A stretch of DNA of 64,000 bases from an uncultured Lutibacter sp. Lineage in GTDB: Bacteria > Bacteroidota > Bacteroidia > Flavobacteriales > Flavobacteriaceae. Positions 24,910 to 34,085 of the stretch are shown here, piece by piece; position 1 is the first letter of the stretch; the number at the start of each line of letters is the position of its first letter. The position numbers were made by a program, and so were the translations under genes. A model generated the notes under the pieces. The model had not been told where the DNA came from. It saw nothing but the letters and a program-made list of their open reading frames with translations, and did no database searches. The stretch is from contig NZ_CANLRG010000005.1 of assembly GCF_947493565.1 (NCBI RefSeq), positions 62,001 to 126,000 on the forward strand, read 5' to 3'.

Positions 24910-25626
24910 TTACATTTCCATAGAATGATACACATTTTGTACATCATCATCTTCTTCTAAACGTTCTAATAATTTTTCAACATCAACTTGTTGATCTTCA
25001 TTTAGCTTAGTTGTGGTAGTAGGTATACGTTCAAAGCCTGAAGATAAAATTTCTAAATTATTTTCTTCTAAAAACTTTTGAATAGCACCAAATTGTTCAA
25101 AAGGAGCATAAATTAAAATTCCATCTTCATCTTCAAAAACTTCTTCAACTTCAAAATCGATTAATTCTAGCTCAAATTCTTCCAAATCCATGGTTAAATC
25201 TTCTGCTTTTACTCTAAAATTACAAGTATGGTCAAACATAAAGGCTACTGAACCAGAAGTTCCCATATTTCCATCACATTTATTAAAGGCAGCTCTTACA
25301 TTTGCAACAGTTCGATTATTGTTATCAGTTGCAGTTTCAACTAAAATTGCCACTCCATGAGGTGCATAGCCTTCAAATAGTACTTCTTTGTAATTAGCGG
25401 TGTCTTTATCACTTGCTTTTTTTATAGCACGTTCAACATTATCTTTAGGCATATTAGCTGCCTTTGCATTTTGAATTACTGCTCTTAAACGCGCGTTGGT
25501 ATCTGGATTAGGACCTCCTTCTTTAACTGCCATCACAATATCTTTACCAATGCGTGTAAAGGTTTTTGCCATAGCTGACCAACGTTTCATTTTACGTGCT
25601 TTTCTAAATTCAAAGGCTCTTCCCAT
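24910..25626 (-). CDS. yebC: YebC/PmpR family protein
   Basis: A 238-residue protein with the invariant N-terminal segment beginning MGRAFEFRK and KRWSAMAKTFTRIGKDI, followed by the three-domain YebC fold with acidic C-terminal stretches (LEEDDDVQNVYHSME). Members were first described as DNA-binding regulators and more recently linked to ribosome stalling relief; the sequence does not choose between them. A TACATTTG element lies 25 bases upstream. Confidence 0.93.
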   Translation of the reverse strand: MGRAFEFRKARKMKRWSAMAKTFTRIGKDIVMAVKEGGPNPDTNARLRAVIQNAKAANMPKDNVERAIKKASDKDTANYKEVLFEGYAPHGVAILVETATDNNNRTVANVRAAFNKCDGNMGTSGSVAFMFDHTCNFRVKAEDLTMDLEEFELELIDFEVEEVFEDEDGILIYAPFEQFGAIQKFLEENNLEILSSGFERIPTTTTKLNEDQQVDVEKLLERLEEDDDVQNVYHSMEM

Positions 25627-25650
25627 AAGTACTTTATATTTTTAGTGATG

Positions 25651-25658
25651 CAAATGTA
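25651..25658 (-). promoter_or_regulatory. Candidate -7 element (TACATTTG) of yebC
   Basis: Exact TAnnTTTG match on the minus strand, followed by CA, ending 25 bases before the yebC ATG. Confidence 0.4.
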
Positions 25659-25685
25659 TATATTACCAATTATTTTTACAATTTT

Positions 25686-27314
25686 TTAAACTTGAATAAT
25701 TCCCAAATTGAATGGTTTTTCTATTGGGGCGTGATTGGCAGCTTCAATTCCCATGCTAATCCATTTTCTTGTCTCAAGTGGATTAATTATGGCATCGGTC
25801 CATAAATGTGCTGCAGCATAATAAGGAGACGTTTGTGCGTCGTACCTTTTTTTAATCGATTTTAAAATTTCTTCTTCTTTTTCTTTGGTTATTTTTTCTC
25901 CTTGCTTTTTAAGTGAAGCGGTTTCAATTTGTAATAAAACTTTTGCGGCTTGTTCTCCTCCCATAACAGCTAATCTAGCAGATGGCCATGCAACAATTAA
26001 TCTAGGGTCATAAGCTTTACCACACATTGCATAGTTTCCAGCACCATAGGAGTTCCCAATAATAATGGTAAATTTAGGAACCACAGAATTACTTACTGCA
26101 TTTACCATTTTGGCACCGTCTTTAATAATTCCTCCATGCTCACTTTTACTACCCACCATAAATCCTGTAACATCTTGTAAAAATACCAATGGAATTTTTT
26201 TCTGATTACAATTGGCTATAAACCGAGTGGCTTTGTCCGCAGAATCTGAATAAATAACACCTCCAAATTGCATTTCTTTTTTAGCATTTTTTATGACTGT
26301 ACGTTGATTGGCAACAATACCTACAGCCCAACCATCAATTCGAGCATAAGCACAAACAATAGTTTTACCATATTCTTTTTTATATTCTTCAAATTCTGAA
26401 TTATCTACCAATCGTTCAATAATGGCACGAATTTCATATTGATCAGTTCTTAATTTAGGCAAAATTCCAAAAATCTCTTCAGGATTTTCAATCGGAGGTT
26501 TAGTTTCACGTCTGTTAAATCCCGCTTTGTCGTAATCCCCTATTTTATCAACAATAGTTCTAATTTTATCAAGAGCATCTTTATCATCAATGGCTTTGTA
26601 ATCAGTAACACCACTAATTTCACAATGTGTTGTAGCCCCACCTAATGTTTCATTATCTATGTTTTCGCCTATAGCGGCTTTTACTAAATAGCTTCCTGCT
26701 AAAAAAATACTACCAGTTTTGTCAACAATCATTGCTTCATCGCTCATTATAGGTAGGTAAGCACCACCAGCTACACAACTCCCCATCACTGCTGAAATTT
26801 GTGTAATTCCCATACTACTCATTACAGCATTGTTTCTAAATATGCGTCCAAAATGTTCTTTATCTGGAAAAATTTCATCTTGCATAGGTAAATAAACTCC
26901 TGCACTATCAACTAAATAAATTATGGGAAGTTTATTTTCAATTGCAATTTCTTGAGCCCGTAAATTCTTTTTCCCTGTAATTGGAAACCAAGCACCTGCT
27001 TTAACGGTAGCATCATTGGCTACAGCAATACATTGTTTACCTTTTATATACCCAATTTTTACAATTACTCCACCAGATGGACAACCTCCGTGTTCAGAAT
27101 ACATGCCTTCTCCAGCCAAAGCACCAATTTCTAGGGTTTCAGAATTTTTATCAAAAAGATAATCAATACGTTCTCTAGCTGTTAGTTTACCTTTTTCTTT
27201 ATGTTTTAATATGCGTTGTTCTCCACCACCTTTATATACTTTTAGTAGTTTTAGTTTTAACTCCGCTATTTGCAGCTTATTATGATCTTCGTTTTTATTG
27301 AAGTTGATGTCCAT
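25686..27314 (-). CDS. Acyl-CoA carboxylase beta (carboxyltransferase) subunit, methylcrotonyl-CoA carboxylase type
   Basis: A 542-residue carboxyltransferase. The N-terminal half has the acyl-CoA site with YSEHGGCPSGG, DSAGVYLPMQDEIFPD and GSCVAGGAYLPIMSDE; the C-terminal half has the biotin site with QDVTGFMVG and GNSYGAGNYAMCG. These match MCC beta subunits (leucine catabolism) better than propionyl-CoA carboxylase. The biotin carboxylase/carrier subunit is not in this window. It is divergent from the DoxX-pirin operon across a palindrome-rich intergenic region. Confidence 0.88.
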   Translation of the reverse strand: MDINFNKNEDHNKLQIAELKLKLLKVYKGGGEQRILKHKEKGKLTARERIDYLFDKNSETLEIGALAGEGMYSEHGGCPSGGVIVKIGYIKGKQCIAVANDATVKAGAWFPITGKKNLRAQEIAIENKLPIIYLVDSAGVYLPMQDEIFPDKEHFGRIFRNNAVMSSMGITQISAVMGSCVAGGAYLPIMSDEAMIVDKTGSIFLAGSYLVKAAIGENIDNETLGGATTHCEISGVTDYKAIDDKDALDKIRTIVDKIGDYDKAGFNRRETKPPIENPEEIFGILPKLRTDQYEIRAIIERLVDNSEFEEYKKEYGKTIVCAYARIDGWAVGIVANQRTVIKNAKKEMQFGGVIYSDSADKATRFIANCNQKKIPLVFLQDVTGFMVGSKSEHGGIIKDGAKMVNAVSNSVVPKFTIIIGNSYGAGNYAMCGKAYDPRLIVAWPSARLAVMGGEQAAKVLLQIETASLKKQGEKITKEKEEEILKSIKKRYDAQTSPYYAAAHLWTDAIINPLETRKWISMGIEAANHAPIEKPFNLGIIQV

Positions 27315-27370
27315 TTATAATGAGTTTGATAGGTGCTAAAGTACAAAATGAATGTTAAACATTGTTGAAT

Positions 27371-27398
27371 AGGTACCTGGAAAATAAATACCTAGGTA
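27371..27398. promoter_or_regulatory. Two palindromes (AGGTACCT and TACCTAGGTA), candidate MarR operator
   Basis: Perfect palindromes at 27371-27378 and 27389-27398, centres 19 bases apart, share the TAGGTA word. The second occupies the -33 region of the TATATTTG element at 27417. The operon they precede encodes its own MarR regulator. Binding is inferred, not shown. Confidence 0.45.
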
Positions 27399-27416
27399 AA
27401 TAATAAAAATTTATTG

Positions 27417-27424
27417 TATATTTG
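27417..27424 (+). promoter_or_regulatory. Candidate -7 element (TATATTTG) of the DoxX-pirin operon
   Basis: Exact TAnnTTTG match 22 bases before the DoxX-like ATG, just downstream of two palindromes. Confidence 0.45.
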
Positions 27425-27445
27425 TCAAAAATTAAAATATAAAAA

Positions 27446-27814
27446 ATGAATTTAAATAAAATTATTTACTGGGTTAGTACTACACTATTAGGAGTTTTAT
27501 TATTAATGTCAGCAGGAATGTATATCTTTAATTATTTAGCCATTGAAGAAGCATTTAAAAGCTTTGGTTATCCTACATATTTAATATATCCTTTAGCAAT
27601 AGCAAAAACTACAGCGGTTTTAGTATTAGTTATTCAAAAGCAATCAATAATTAAAGAATGGGTGTATTCAGCATTGTTTTTTGAAATAGTTTTAGCTTTT
27701 TTTGCTCATTTTATGATTGGAGATGGTGAGCAAACAGCGGCTGTTATTGCAATGGCGTTGTTAATTTTATCTTATATATTTGGAAAAAGAACCTTTAAAA
27801 ATTCAATAGTTTAA
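27446..27814 (+). CDS. DoxX-like membrane protein
   Basis: A 122-residue four-helix membrane protein (helices about 9-28, 45-63, 72-90 and 95-112) with the DoxX pattern of a short loop EEAFKSFGYP between the first two helices. DoxX proteins are associated with quinone or thiol redox systems, without a settled activity. It is the first gene of a tightly packed operon; the next start follows its stop directly. Confidence 0.8.
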   Translation: MNLNKIIYWVSTTLLGVLLLMSAGMYIFNYLAIEEAFKSFGYPTYLIYPLAIAKTTAVLVLVIQKQSIIKEWVYSALFFEIVLAFFAHFMIGDGEQTAAVIAMALLILSYIFGKRTFKNSIV

Positions 27815-28345
27815 ATGAAAAATATAATAACATTAGGAGGAAGCTCGAGTAGAAATTCAATTAATAAGCAACTTGCTGAGTATGTTGGAGAATTAGTAAA
27901 TAACGTTACTTTAATAAAAATTGATTTAAATAAATTTGAAATGCCGTTATTTTCGGTAGATATTGAAGCAAAACAAGGTTTTTCAGAAGGCACTAAAAAA
28001 TTAAATGAATTATTTGAAAAAGCCGATGGCTTTATCATTTCATTAGCTGAACATAATGGAGCTTATTCTGCAGCATTTAAAAATACATTTGATTGGCTCT
28101 CAAGAGTTGAGGCTAAGGTGTTTAGAAATAAACCTCTAATTTTGCTTAGTACTTCTCCAGGAGTTAGAGGAGGTCAATCAGTTTTAGAAATTGCCTTGAA
28201 CAGGTTTCCTTATCATAACGCTAATATTGTTGGAAGTTTGGCATTTCCTTCATTTAATGAAAATTTTAATAACGGTCAAGTTACCAATATGGAATTGAAA
28301 CAAAAGTTACTATCTGTGGTTCAAAAATTTGAAAATACTATTTAG
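27815..28345 (+). CDS. NAD(P)H-dependent FMN reductase family protein
   Basis: A 176-residue flavodoxin-fold reductase. The FMN phosphate loop GGSSSRNSIN (about 6-15), the AEHNGAYSAAFKNTFDW segment (about 76-92) and TSPGVRGG (about 114-121) match the NADPH-dependent FMN/quinone reductase family. Two-electron reduction of quinones or azo compounds is the usual activity. The gene starts immediately after the DoxX stop codon. Confidence 0.88.
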   Translation: MKNIITLGGSSSRNSINKQLAEYVGELVNNVTLIKIDLNKFEMPLFSVDIEAKQGFSEGTKKLNELFEKADGFIISLAEHNGAYSAAFKNTFDWLSRVEAKVFRNKPLILLSTSPGVRGGQSVLEIALNRFPYHNANIVGSLAFPSFNENFNNGQVTNMELKQKLLSVVQKFENTI

Positions 28346-28347
28346 TT

Positions 28348-28785
28348 ATGGGTGATATTGCTAAAGATATAAATTCGAAGTTTCCAAACGAAAAAATAAA
28401 GGCTTTAATAAATATAAAATATACTGCAAACTGGTTAGATGGTTGTGGGAATGAAATATTAAAACCTTATAAAATATCTGTTCAGCAATATAATATTTTA
28501 CGAATTTTAAGAGGAGCCAAAAGGGCCATTACAGTAACTACAGTTAAAGAAAGAATGGTACAAAAATCACCTAACTCTACTCGTTTAATGGATAAATTAT
28601 GCGATAAAAATTTAATTGAACGCACACGCTGTGAAAACGATAGAAGAGTGGTTTATGTTAAAATCTCAAAAAGTGGATTAGAACTTTTGGAAAAAATAAA
28701 TAATTCTGAATTTGATAATCAAATGAAAAATTTAACCGAAAGTGAAGCAAAAAAATTGAATTCACTTCTAGATAAAATTAGATAA
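28348..28785 (+). CDS. MarR family transcriptional regulator
   Basis: A 145-residue winged-helix repressor with the MarR layout: dimerisation helices at both ends, a recognition helix in RMVQKSPNSTRLMDKL (about 69-84) and a wing in RCENDRRVVYVKIS (about 92-105). A Cys occurs near 32 and others near 86 and 93, so thiol-based sensing is possible. It sits inside the operon it probably controls; the palindromes at 27371-27398 are the obvious candidate sites. Confidence 0.9.
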   Translation: MGDIAKDINSKFPNEKIKALINIKYTANWLDGCGNEILKPYKISVQQYNILRILRGAKRAITVTTVKERMVQKSPNSTRLMDKLCDKNLIERTRCENDRRVVYVKISKSGLELLEKINNSEFDNQMKNLTESEAKKLNSLLDKIR

Positions 28786-29508
28786 ATGGAAAAAAATATA
28801 TACAGAGCAAGTGAAAGAGGTACGGCAGATTATGGATGGTTAAAAGCAAATTATTCCTTTAGTTTTGCTAATTATTACCATCCAGAAAAAGTGAATTTTG
28901 GTGCTTTAAGAGTTTTAAATGACGATATTATTGAAGGAGGAATGGGATTTGGAACCCACCCTCATGAAAATATGGAAATAATTACCATTCCTCTAAAAGG
29001 AAGTTTGAAACATAGAGATTCTATGAGTAATACTTGGATTTCTATTAAAACTGGAGAGGTACAAGTTATGAGTGCTGGAAGTGGAATTATGCACTCTGAA
29101 ATGAATAATTTACCAAATGAAAGCATTAATTTATTTCAAATATGGATTGTTCCAAACAAACAAAACGCAACTCCAAGATATGATCAAAAAGCGTTTAGCG
29201 CATTAGAAAGAGCTGATAAGTTACAAGTATTGGTTTCTTCAATTGATGAAGAGTTAAAAGATTCTTTAAAAATTCATCAAAATGCACAAATTTCAAGAAT
29301 AGATTTAAGTAAAGGTAAAGAGTTCACATATCAACTTAAATCAAAAAACAATGGAGTATATCTAATGGTTATTGATGGTGAAATTACAGTAGATAACACT
29401 TTTTTATCTAAAAGAGATGCTATTGGTGTATATCAAACATTACAATTTTCAATACACTCTCAAACAGCATCTGAATTACTTTTTATTGAAGTACCGATGC
29501 AGTTTTAA
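28786..29508 (+). CDS. Pirin family protein
   Basis: A 240-residue bicupin of the YhhW-like pirin group, some of which act as quercetin 2,3-dioxygenases. The N-terminal cupin carries the metal set GTHPHENMEI (His pair and Glu, about 56-65) and GSGIMHSEMN (His about 105). The start directly abuts the MarR stop codon, so it closes a four-gene redox or quinone-stress operon. Confidence 0.92.
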   Translation: MEKNIYRASERGTADYGWLKANYSFSFANYYHPEKVNFGALRVLNDDIIEGGMGFGTHPHENMEIITIPLKGSLKHRDSMSNTWISIKTGEVQVMSAGSGIMHSEMNNLPNESINLFQIWIVPNKQNATPRYDQKAFSALERADKLQVLVSSIDEELKDSLKIHQNAQISRIDLSKGKEFTYQLKSKNNGVYLMVIDGEITVDNTFLSKRDAIGVYQTLQFSIHSQTASELLFIEVPMQF

Positions 29509-29599
29509 TAAAAATGATTTTTCATTAAATTATAGTTTAGAAAAATTTAACCGAAGTAGTTTAATTTTAACATACAATCAGTTTATTTTTTTAATATAG

Positions 29600-29625
29600 C
29601 ACCCTTTTAATAGCGGGTGTTTTTT
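29600..29625 (+). terminator. Weak terminator after the pirin gene
   Basis: CACCC (29600-29604) pairs with GGGTG (29615-29619) across a 10-base loop, then six T. Only a 5-bp stem, so efficiency is doubtful. The rest of 29509-29705 shows nothing else. Confidence 0.4.
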
Positions 29626-29705
29626 ATGAAATTCATTTTAAAATTACGATATTTGCAAACTGCTCATTAAATGGGAATTTAAAAAAATAAGAAAGATTTA
29701 TAAAA

Positions 29706-29882
29706 ATGAATAAAAATACAGTATTAGCTTGGGCAACAGCCATAATGATAATTGTTGGAGTAATTTTAATTGGGTTAGGAGCTTTTAGGTACAACGAAAT
29801 AGCAGGTTGGGGATTTGCAGCAGTTGGTATAGGTTTTTTTGCAATTGCTTGGGTATTTAATGCTTTAAAGGGTAGAGTTTAG
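29706..29882 (+). CDS. 58-residue hydrophobic membrane protein upstream of ettA
   Basis: An ATG at 29706 opens a 58-residue frame to TAG at 29880-29882. The product begins MNKNTVLAWA and forms two hydrophobic helices (about 7-27 and 33-52) separated by FRYNEIAG, ending in a basic tail NALKGRV. The codon pattern is that of real flavobacterial genes, and I recall a small membrane protein family (named CAL67264 in databases) of this size in Flavobacteriales; that identification is from memory. ettA begins 51 bases downstream. Confidence 0.7.
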   Translation: MNKNTVLAWATAIMIIVGVILIGLGAFRYNEIAGWGFAAVGIGFFAIAWVFNALKGRV

Positions 29883-29933
29883 TGCATTCAACTCTTTAAA
29901 CTAAAATTTAAATAATAATTAAAAACATAAAAA

Positions 29934-31625
29934 ATGTCAGACGATAAGAAAGTTATCTTTTCAATGTCAGGTGTTAGTAAAACCTATCAAGGAGCTAATA
30001 AACAGGTTTTAAAAGATATTTACTTAAGCTTCTTTTATGGAGCCAAAATTGGAATTTTAGGATTAAACGGATCTGGTAAATCTACATTGTTAAAGATTAT
30101 TGCCGGAATTGAAAAAAATTATCAAGGAGACGTTGTTTTTGCTCCAGGATATTCTGTAGGATATTTATCTCAAGAGCCTCAGTTAGATGATTCTAAAACA
30201 GTGTTAGATATTGTAAAAGAAGGTGTTGCAGAAACCGTTGCTATTTTAGACGAATACAACAAAATAAACGATATGTTTGGTTTGGAAGAAGTGTATTCAG
30301 ATGCTGAAAAAATTGATAAATTAATGGCACAACAAGCTGTGCTTCAGGATAAAATTGATGCTGCCAATGCTTGGGAGTTAGACACAAAACTGGAGATTGC
30401 TATGGATGCATTAAGAACTCCAGATGGTGATACCCCTATAAAGCACTTGTCTGGTGGTGAACGAAGAAGAGTAGCTTTGTGCAGATTATTATTACAAGAA
30501 CCAGATGTATTATTGTTAGATGAGCCTACAAACCACTTAGATGCAGAATCTGTACATTGGTTAGAACACCATTTACAACAATATAATGGAACAGTAATTG
30601 CAGTAACTCACGACCGTTATTTCTTAGATAATGTTGCTGGCTGGATTTTAGAATTGGATCGAGGTGAAGGAATTCCTTGGAAAGGTAATTACTCTTCTTG
30701 GTTAGATCAAAAATCTAAACGTTTAGCTCAAGAATCTAAGCAAGCTTCTAAACGTCAAAAAACATTAGAAAGAGAGTTAGAGTGGGTACGGATGGCTCCA
30801 AAAGGGCGTCATGCAAAATCTAAAGCTCGTTTGGCAAATTACGATAAGTTAATGAGTCAAGATCAAGTTCAACTAGATGAAAAGTTAGAAATTTACATAC
30901 CTAATGGGCCTCGTTTAGGAACAAATGTAATAGAGGCCAAAGGTGTTTCTAAAGCCTTTGGTGATAAATTATTATACGAAGATTTGAATTTTAATTTACC
31001 TCAAGCAGGAATCGTTGGTGTTATTGGACCTAATGGAGCTGGAAAAACGACCATTTTTAAAATGATTATGGGAGAAGAAACTCCTGATAAAGGAGAGTTT
31101 AAGGTTGGTGAAACCGCTAAAATAGCTTATGTGGATCAAAGCCATTCAAATATAGATCCTGAAAAAACCATTTGGCAAAATTTTTCTGATGAACAAGAGT
31201 TAATTTTAATGGGAGGAAAACAAGTGAATTCTCGCGCATATTTAAGTCGATTTAATTTTTCAGGAAGTGAACAAAATAAAAAAGTAAATACATTATCGGG
31301 AGGAGAGCGAAACCGTTTACATTTAGCGATGACATTGCGTGAAGAAGGAAATGTGTTATTGTTAGATGAGCCTACCAACGATTTGGATGTGAATACATTA
31401 CGAGCTTTAGAAGAAGGTTTAGAAAATTTTGCTGGATGTGCAGTTGTAATTAGTCACGACCGTTGGTTTTTAGACAGAATTTGTACGCATATTTTAGCTT
31501 TTGAAGGAAACTCTCAAGTTTATTTCTTTGAAGGATCATTTACTGATTACGAAGAAAATAAAAAGAAACGTTTAGGAGGAGATTTAATGCCTAAACGTAT
31601 TAAGTATAAAAAACTAGTTAGATAA
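29934..31625 (+). CDS. ettA: Energy-dependent translational throttle protein EttA (ABC-F)
   Basis: A 563-residue ABC-F ATPase with two nucleotide-binding domains and no membrane helices. Walker A motifs are GLNGSGKST (about 40-48) and GPNGAGKTT (about 363-371), signatures LSGGERRR and LSGGERNR, Walker B LLLDEPTNHLDA and LLLDEPTNDLDV. The inter-domain linker (about 250-320) is the basic arm region expected of EttA, and the C-terminus ends in the typical MPKRIKYKKL. EttA binds the ribosomal E site and gates translation initiation according to ATP/ADP. Confidence 0.95.
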   Translation: MSDDKKVIFSMSGVSKTYQGANKQVLKDIYLSFFYGAKIGILGLNGSGKSTLLKIIAGIEKNYQGDVVFAPGYSVGYLSQEPQLDDSKTVLDIVKEGVAETVAILDEYNKINDMFGLEEVYSDAEKIDKLMAQQAVLQDKIDAANAWELDTKLEIAMDALRTPDGDTPIKHLSGGERRRVALCRLLLQEPDVLLLDEPTNHLDAESVHWLEHHLQQYNGTVIAVTHDRYFLDNVAGWILELDRGEGIPWKGNYSSWLDQKSKRLAQESKQASKRQKTLERELEWVRMAPKGRHAKSKARLANYDKLMSQDQVQLDEKLEIYIPNGPRLGTNVIEAKGVSKAFGDKLLYEDLNFNLPQAGIVGVIGPNGAGKTTIFKMIMGEETPDKGEFKVGETAKIAYVDQSHSNIDPEKTIWQNFSDEQELILMGGKQVNSRAYLSRFNFSGSEQNKKVNTLSGGERNRLHLAMTLREEGNVLLLDEPTNDLDVNTLRALEEGLENFAGCAVVISHDRWFLDRICTHILAFEGNSQVYFFEGSFTDYEENKKKRLGGDLMPKRIKYKKLVR

Positions 31626-31631
31626 TTGAAA

Positions 31632-31662
31632 AAAATCCCAGAAGAAATTCTGGGATTTTTTA
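31632..31662. terminator. Bidirectional terminator between ettA and the 789-residue secreted protein
   Basis: Perfect 12-bp stem (31632-31643 with 31648-31659), loop GAAA, flanked by A-tract and T-tract so it works for both converging genes. A near copy lies at 34086-34117. Confidence 0.9.
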
Positions 31663-31686
31663 ATAAGGTGATTTACTGACTCAAAT

Positions 31687-34056
31687 TTAATTAAATGGCC
31701 CTATAGGATTAGATTTAAAAAATTCAATTATTTCAGTTTTTTTAAATTCTTTAATATCCATAGTAATGGTAGTAAATTGAGCAATTGAAGTACGAGCTTT
31801 CATTATTTGTTTATTTTTATTATCTAAAAATCGAAATGTAATATTCGATACTCCTTTTCCTTTGAAAATGGTTCCATACTCTAGTTTTTCTTTACAAGAA
31901 ATAGGTAAAATATTATATTCTAATAAAATTGTAAGAGATGGCCGAGTCCAATGAGCACCTTTTGTCCTTACAGAACCTTTAAAACCATAACATTGTGACT
32001 TATCAGTTTTTTTGTACATAAACTCAATAGTTCCTTTCTCCGCAATTTTGTTAATCTTTTCACCATATTCAGTTCTTATCTTTTTGGAATTTTCTTCAAG
32101 AATTTTCAAGTCTTTAGCAATTTTTAAAAGTTTTTCTTCACTTGCATTTTGATCCTGTTTTAGAATTAATTCCGCCGTTTTTTGTAACTCTTTTATTTTA
32201 GTTTCATTGATTTTAATTTTACCCATGGCTTCATGAGCTAATGATATAATAGTTTGTTTGTCATCAAAACCCGAACAATTAAAATTACAGCTAGCTTCTT
32301 TTACAAATTCTTTAAATTCCCCTTGTTCATTTACAGGATAAGGTGTTCCATCTTTTTTAATGTTTTTTTTAATAAAATTAAGTTTTCTTTCATTTAGTTT
32401 AGGCTCTATTACTTCGTTTTTTGAATTAACAATTAATAATATATCTTTATTAGCTACGGCTTGTTTTTTACAGTTTTCTAATTGTTTTTTGCAGGCATCA
32501 ATTTTTTCTTTTAATTTTGAATCCATAGGTATATTTTTCCCACATTCTGCACAATCTAAAAAGTAAAAATAATTAGGGCTTATTATTTCTAGTTCAATAT
32601 ATTCAAGAGCTCCATCCTTATTGTTACTCTGGCTAGCAACAATTATAGGTTTTTTATTTGATGGTGAGATTGCCCAAATCTGTATAGCAGAATAACCTTC
32701 CTTATTTCTCGTATCATTAGGTTCTAATTTTTCCATTAATATAGCCTCTGATTTTTTTTGCCATTGAATAGGAATGTTCGGTTCCGATTTTGCATATAAT
32801 ATAATTGGTTCTCCTTTCTCCCCAAAATAGCCGGTCCTAATAGTTGATGGTCCTTCAATGACTATTTTAACTTCTTTAATATGATTTTCATAATAATTTT
32901 CAGCACCATTAGCAATACTAGTTAAACCGGCTAGTAATTCTGATAATTTAGCTGAGTTTGTAATTAATGGTGCAATTTTTAGTGGATTACCCATGGGTAT
33001 AAATGCTGTTGCCATAGATGCAAGAGATAATGTATCGTACATAAAGTTTTCTTTTGGAAGAACCTTTACAGTTATATCTAATAATAAAGATCCACAAACA
33101 ATTGCAGCGGCTGGAATTCCTGCTCCAGTGATTATCAATCCTCCACATAATGCAGTCTGCAAGGCTGTTGAGGCATAGCCAAGTTTAGTAGCTAGGCTCA
33201 TGGCATTATTTTCGAATAATATTGATGCTAAATTTGGTCCTTGCCCATTTTTTTCTTGAATAATACTTGTTGAGAATGAATCAAGGTCTTCAATCTTTGT
33301 GACGTTTTTATTTATAAAATTTCCATTGTTATCATATAATGATAACTCCGTTAAATTATTTTCTTGGACAGAAAAGTTAATTATGTATTCACTAAATACT
33401 ATTCCTTTGGGTGTGTTATCATCATTGAATAATAAAGTAATAGCTTCTGAATACTCATGCTCTTTAAAAATTAGTGATTTAACAGACGTCTTATTTTCTG
33501 ACAAATTATATCCTATTAAATGTCCATTTTTATGAATAGCTAATAAATCCATTTCAGGATTTCCAGTTTTTACAATTATAAAATCTTCATAAATACCGGC
33601 TTCTTTAGATTTTAAAGTTTTTGAATTGCTCGGGTCTGTATTATTTTGAGTTATAATTTTATTTTTGGAGAGCTCAAGAATTTTTTCTTTTAGAGGGTCT
33701 AAAATTTTAGCTGCCTGCTTTTTAGACATTGGTAAAGGATTATCTATCCAGTTACTATTTGACTGGTATTGTCTATTTCTTATTGAAACAGTTAATTTGT
33801 TAGCTGTTACGTTAACTTTAAATACAAATCTGTTTTTTACCATTAAAGTTCTATACGTATAAAAGCTACTTTCAGTAGTAGTTTGGTTTTTCCAAAGATG
33901 CATTTTAGGTAATTTTAAATCTTTAAATGCCTGATTTACTGAGAGTCTAGCAGTTTCTTTTTCAAGGTTTAAAATTTCTAATGTAGTATAATCTTGAGCA
34001 AACAATAGACTTTTTGAAAAGAAAAAGAGCAGTAGTATTATAATTTTACTTTTCAT
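31687..34056 (-). CDS. Large secreted protein of unknown function (789 residues)
   Basis: A clear signal peptide (about 1-21, LLFAQ) starts a 789-residue protein that I do not recognise. About residues 30-270 look beta-rich with no known motif. About 285-375 contain hydrophobic Ala/Gly-rich stretches (TALCGGLIITGAGIPAAAIV and ASMATAFIPMGNPL) that could be membrane-active or a buried helical core. About 405-500 are again beta-rich. A cysteine cluster (CAEC, then two CK..C pairs, then CNFNC; about 502-600) is followed by a coiled-coil-like Lys/Glu-rich region (about 605-665) and a final beta-rich domain. It stands alone between near-identical hairpins. Confidence 0.7.
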   Translation of the reverse strand: MKSKIIILLLFFFSKSLLFAQDYTTLEILNLEKETARLSVNQAFKDLKLPKMHLWKNQTTTESSFYTYRTLMVKNRFVFKVNVTANKLTVSIRNRQYQSNSNWIDNPLPMSKKQAAKILDPLKEKILELSKNKIITQNNTDPSNSKTLKSKEAGIYEDFIIVKTGNPEMDLLAIHKNGHLIGYNLSENKTSVKSLIFKEHEYSEAITLLFNDDNTPKGIVFSEYIINFSVQENNLTELSLYDNNGNFINKNVTKIEDLDSFSTSIIQEKNGQGPNLASILFENNAMSLATKLGYASTALQTALCGGLIITGAGIPAAAIVCGSLLLDITVKVLPKENFMYDTLSLASMATAFIPMGNPLKIAPLITNSAKLSELLAGLTSIANGAENYYENHIKEVKIVIEGPSTIRTGYFGEKGEPIILYAKSEPNIPIQWQKKSEAILMEKLEPNDTRNKEGYSAIQIWAISPSNKKPIIVASQSNNKDGALEYIELEIISPNYFYFLDCAECGKNIPMDSKLKEKIDACKKQLENCKKQAVANKDILLIVNSKNEVIEPKLNERKLNFIKKNIKKDGTPYPVNEQGEFKEFVKEASCNFNCSGFDDKQTIISLAHEAMGKIKINETKIKELQKTAELILKQDQNASEEKLLKIAKDLKILEENSKKIRTEYGEKINKIAEKGTIEFMYKKTDKSQCYGFKGSVRTKGAHWTRPSLTILLEYNILPISCKEKLEYGTIFKGKGVSNITFRFLDNKNKQIMKARTSIAQFTTITMDIKEFKKTEIIEFFKSNPIGPFN

Positions 34057-34085
34057 TGTGATAACTATTTTAGTTACTATTAAAA

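Noticed and set aside
29417-29599. 60-residue ORF at the end of the pirin gene
   Set aside because: It is mostly an out-of-frame reading of the pirin 3' end with low-complexity continuation.
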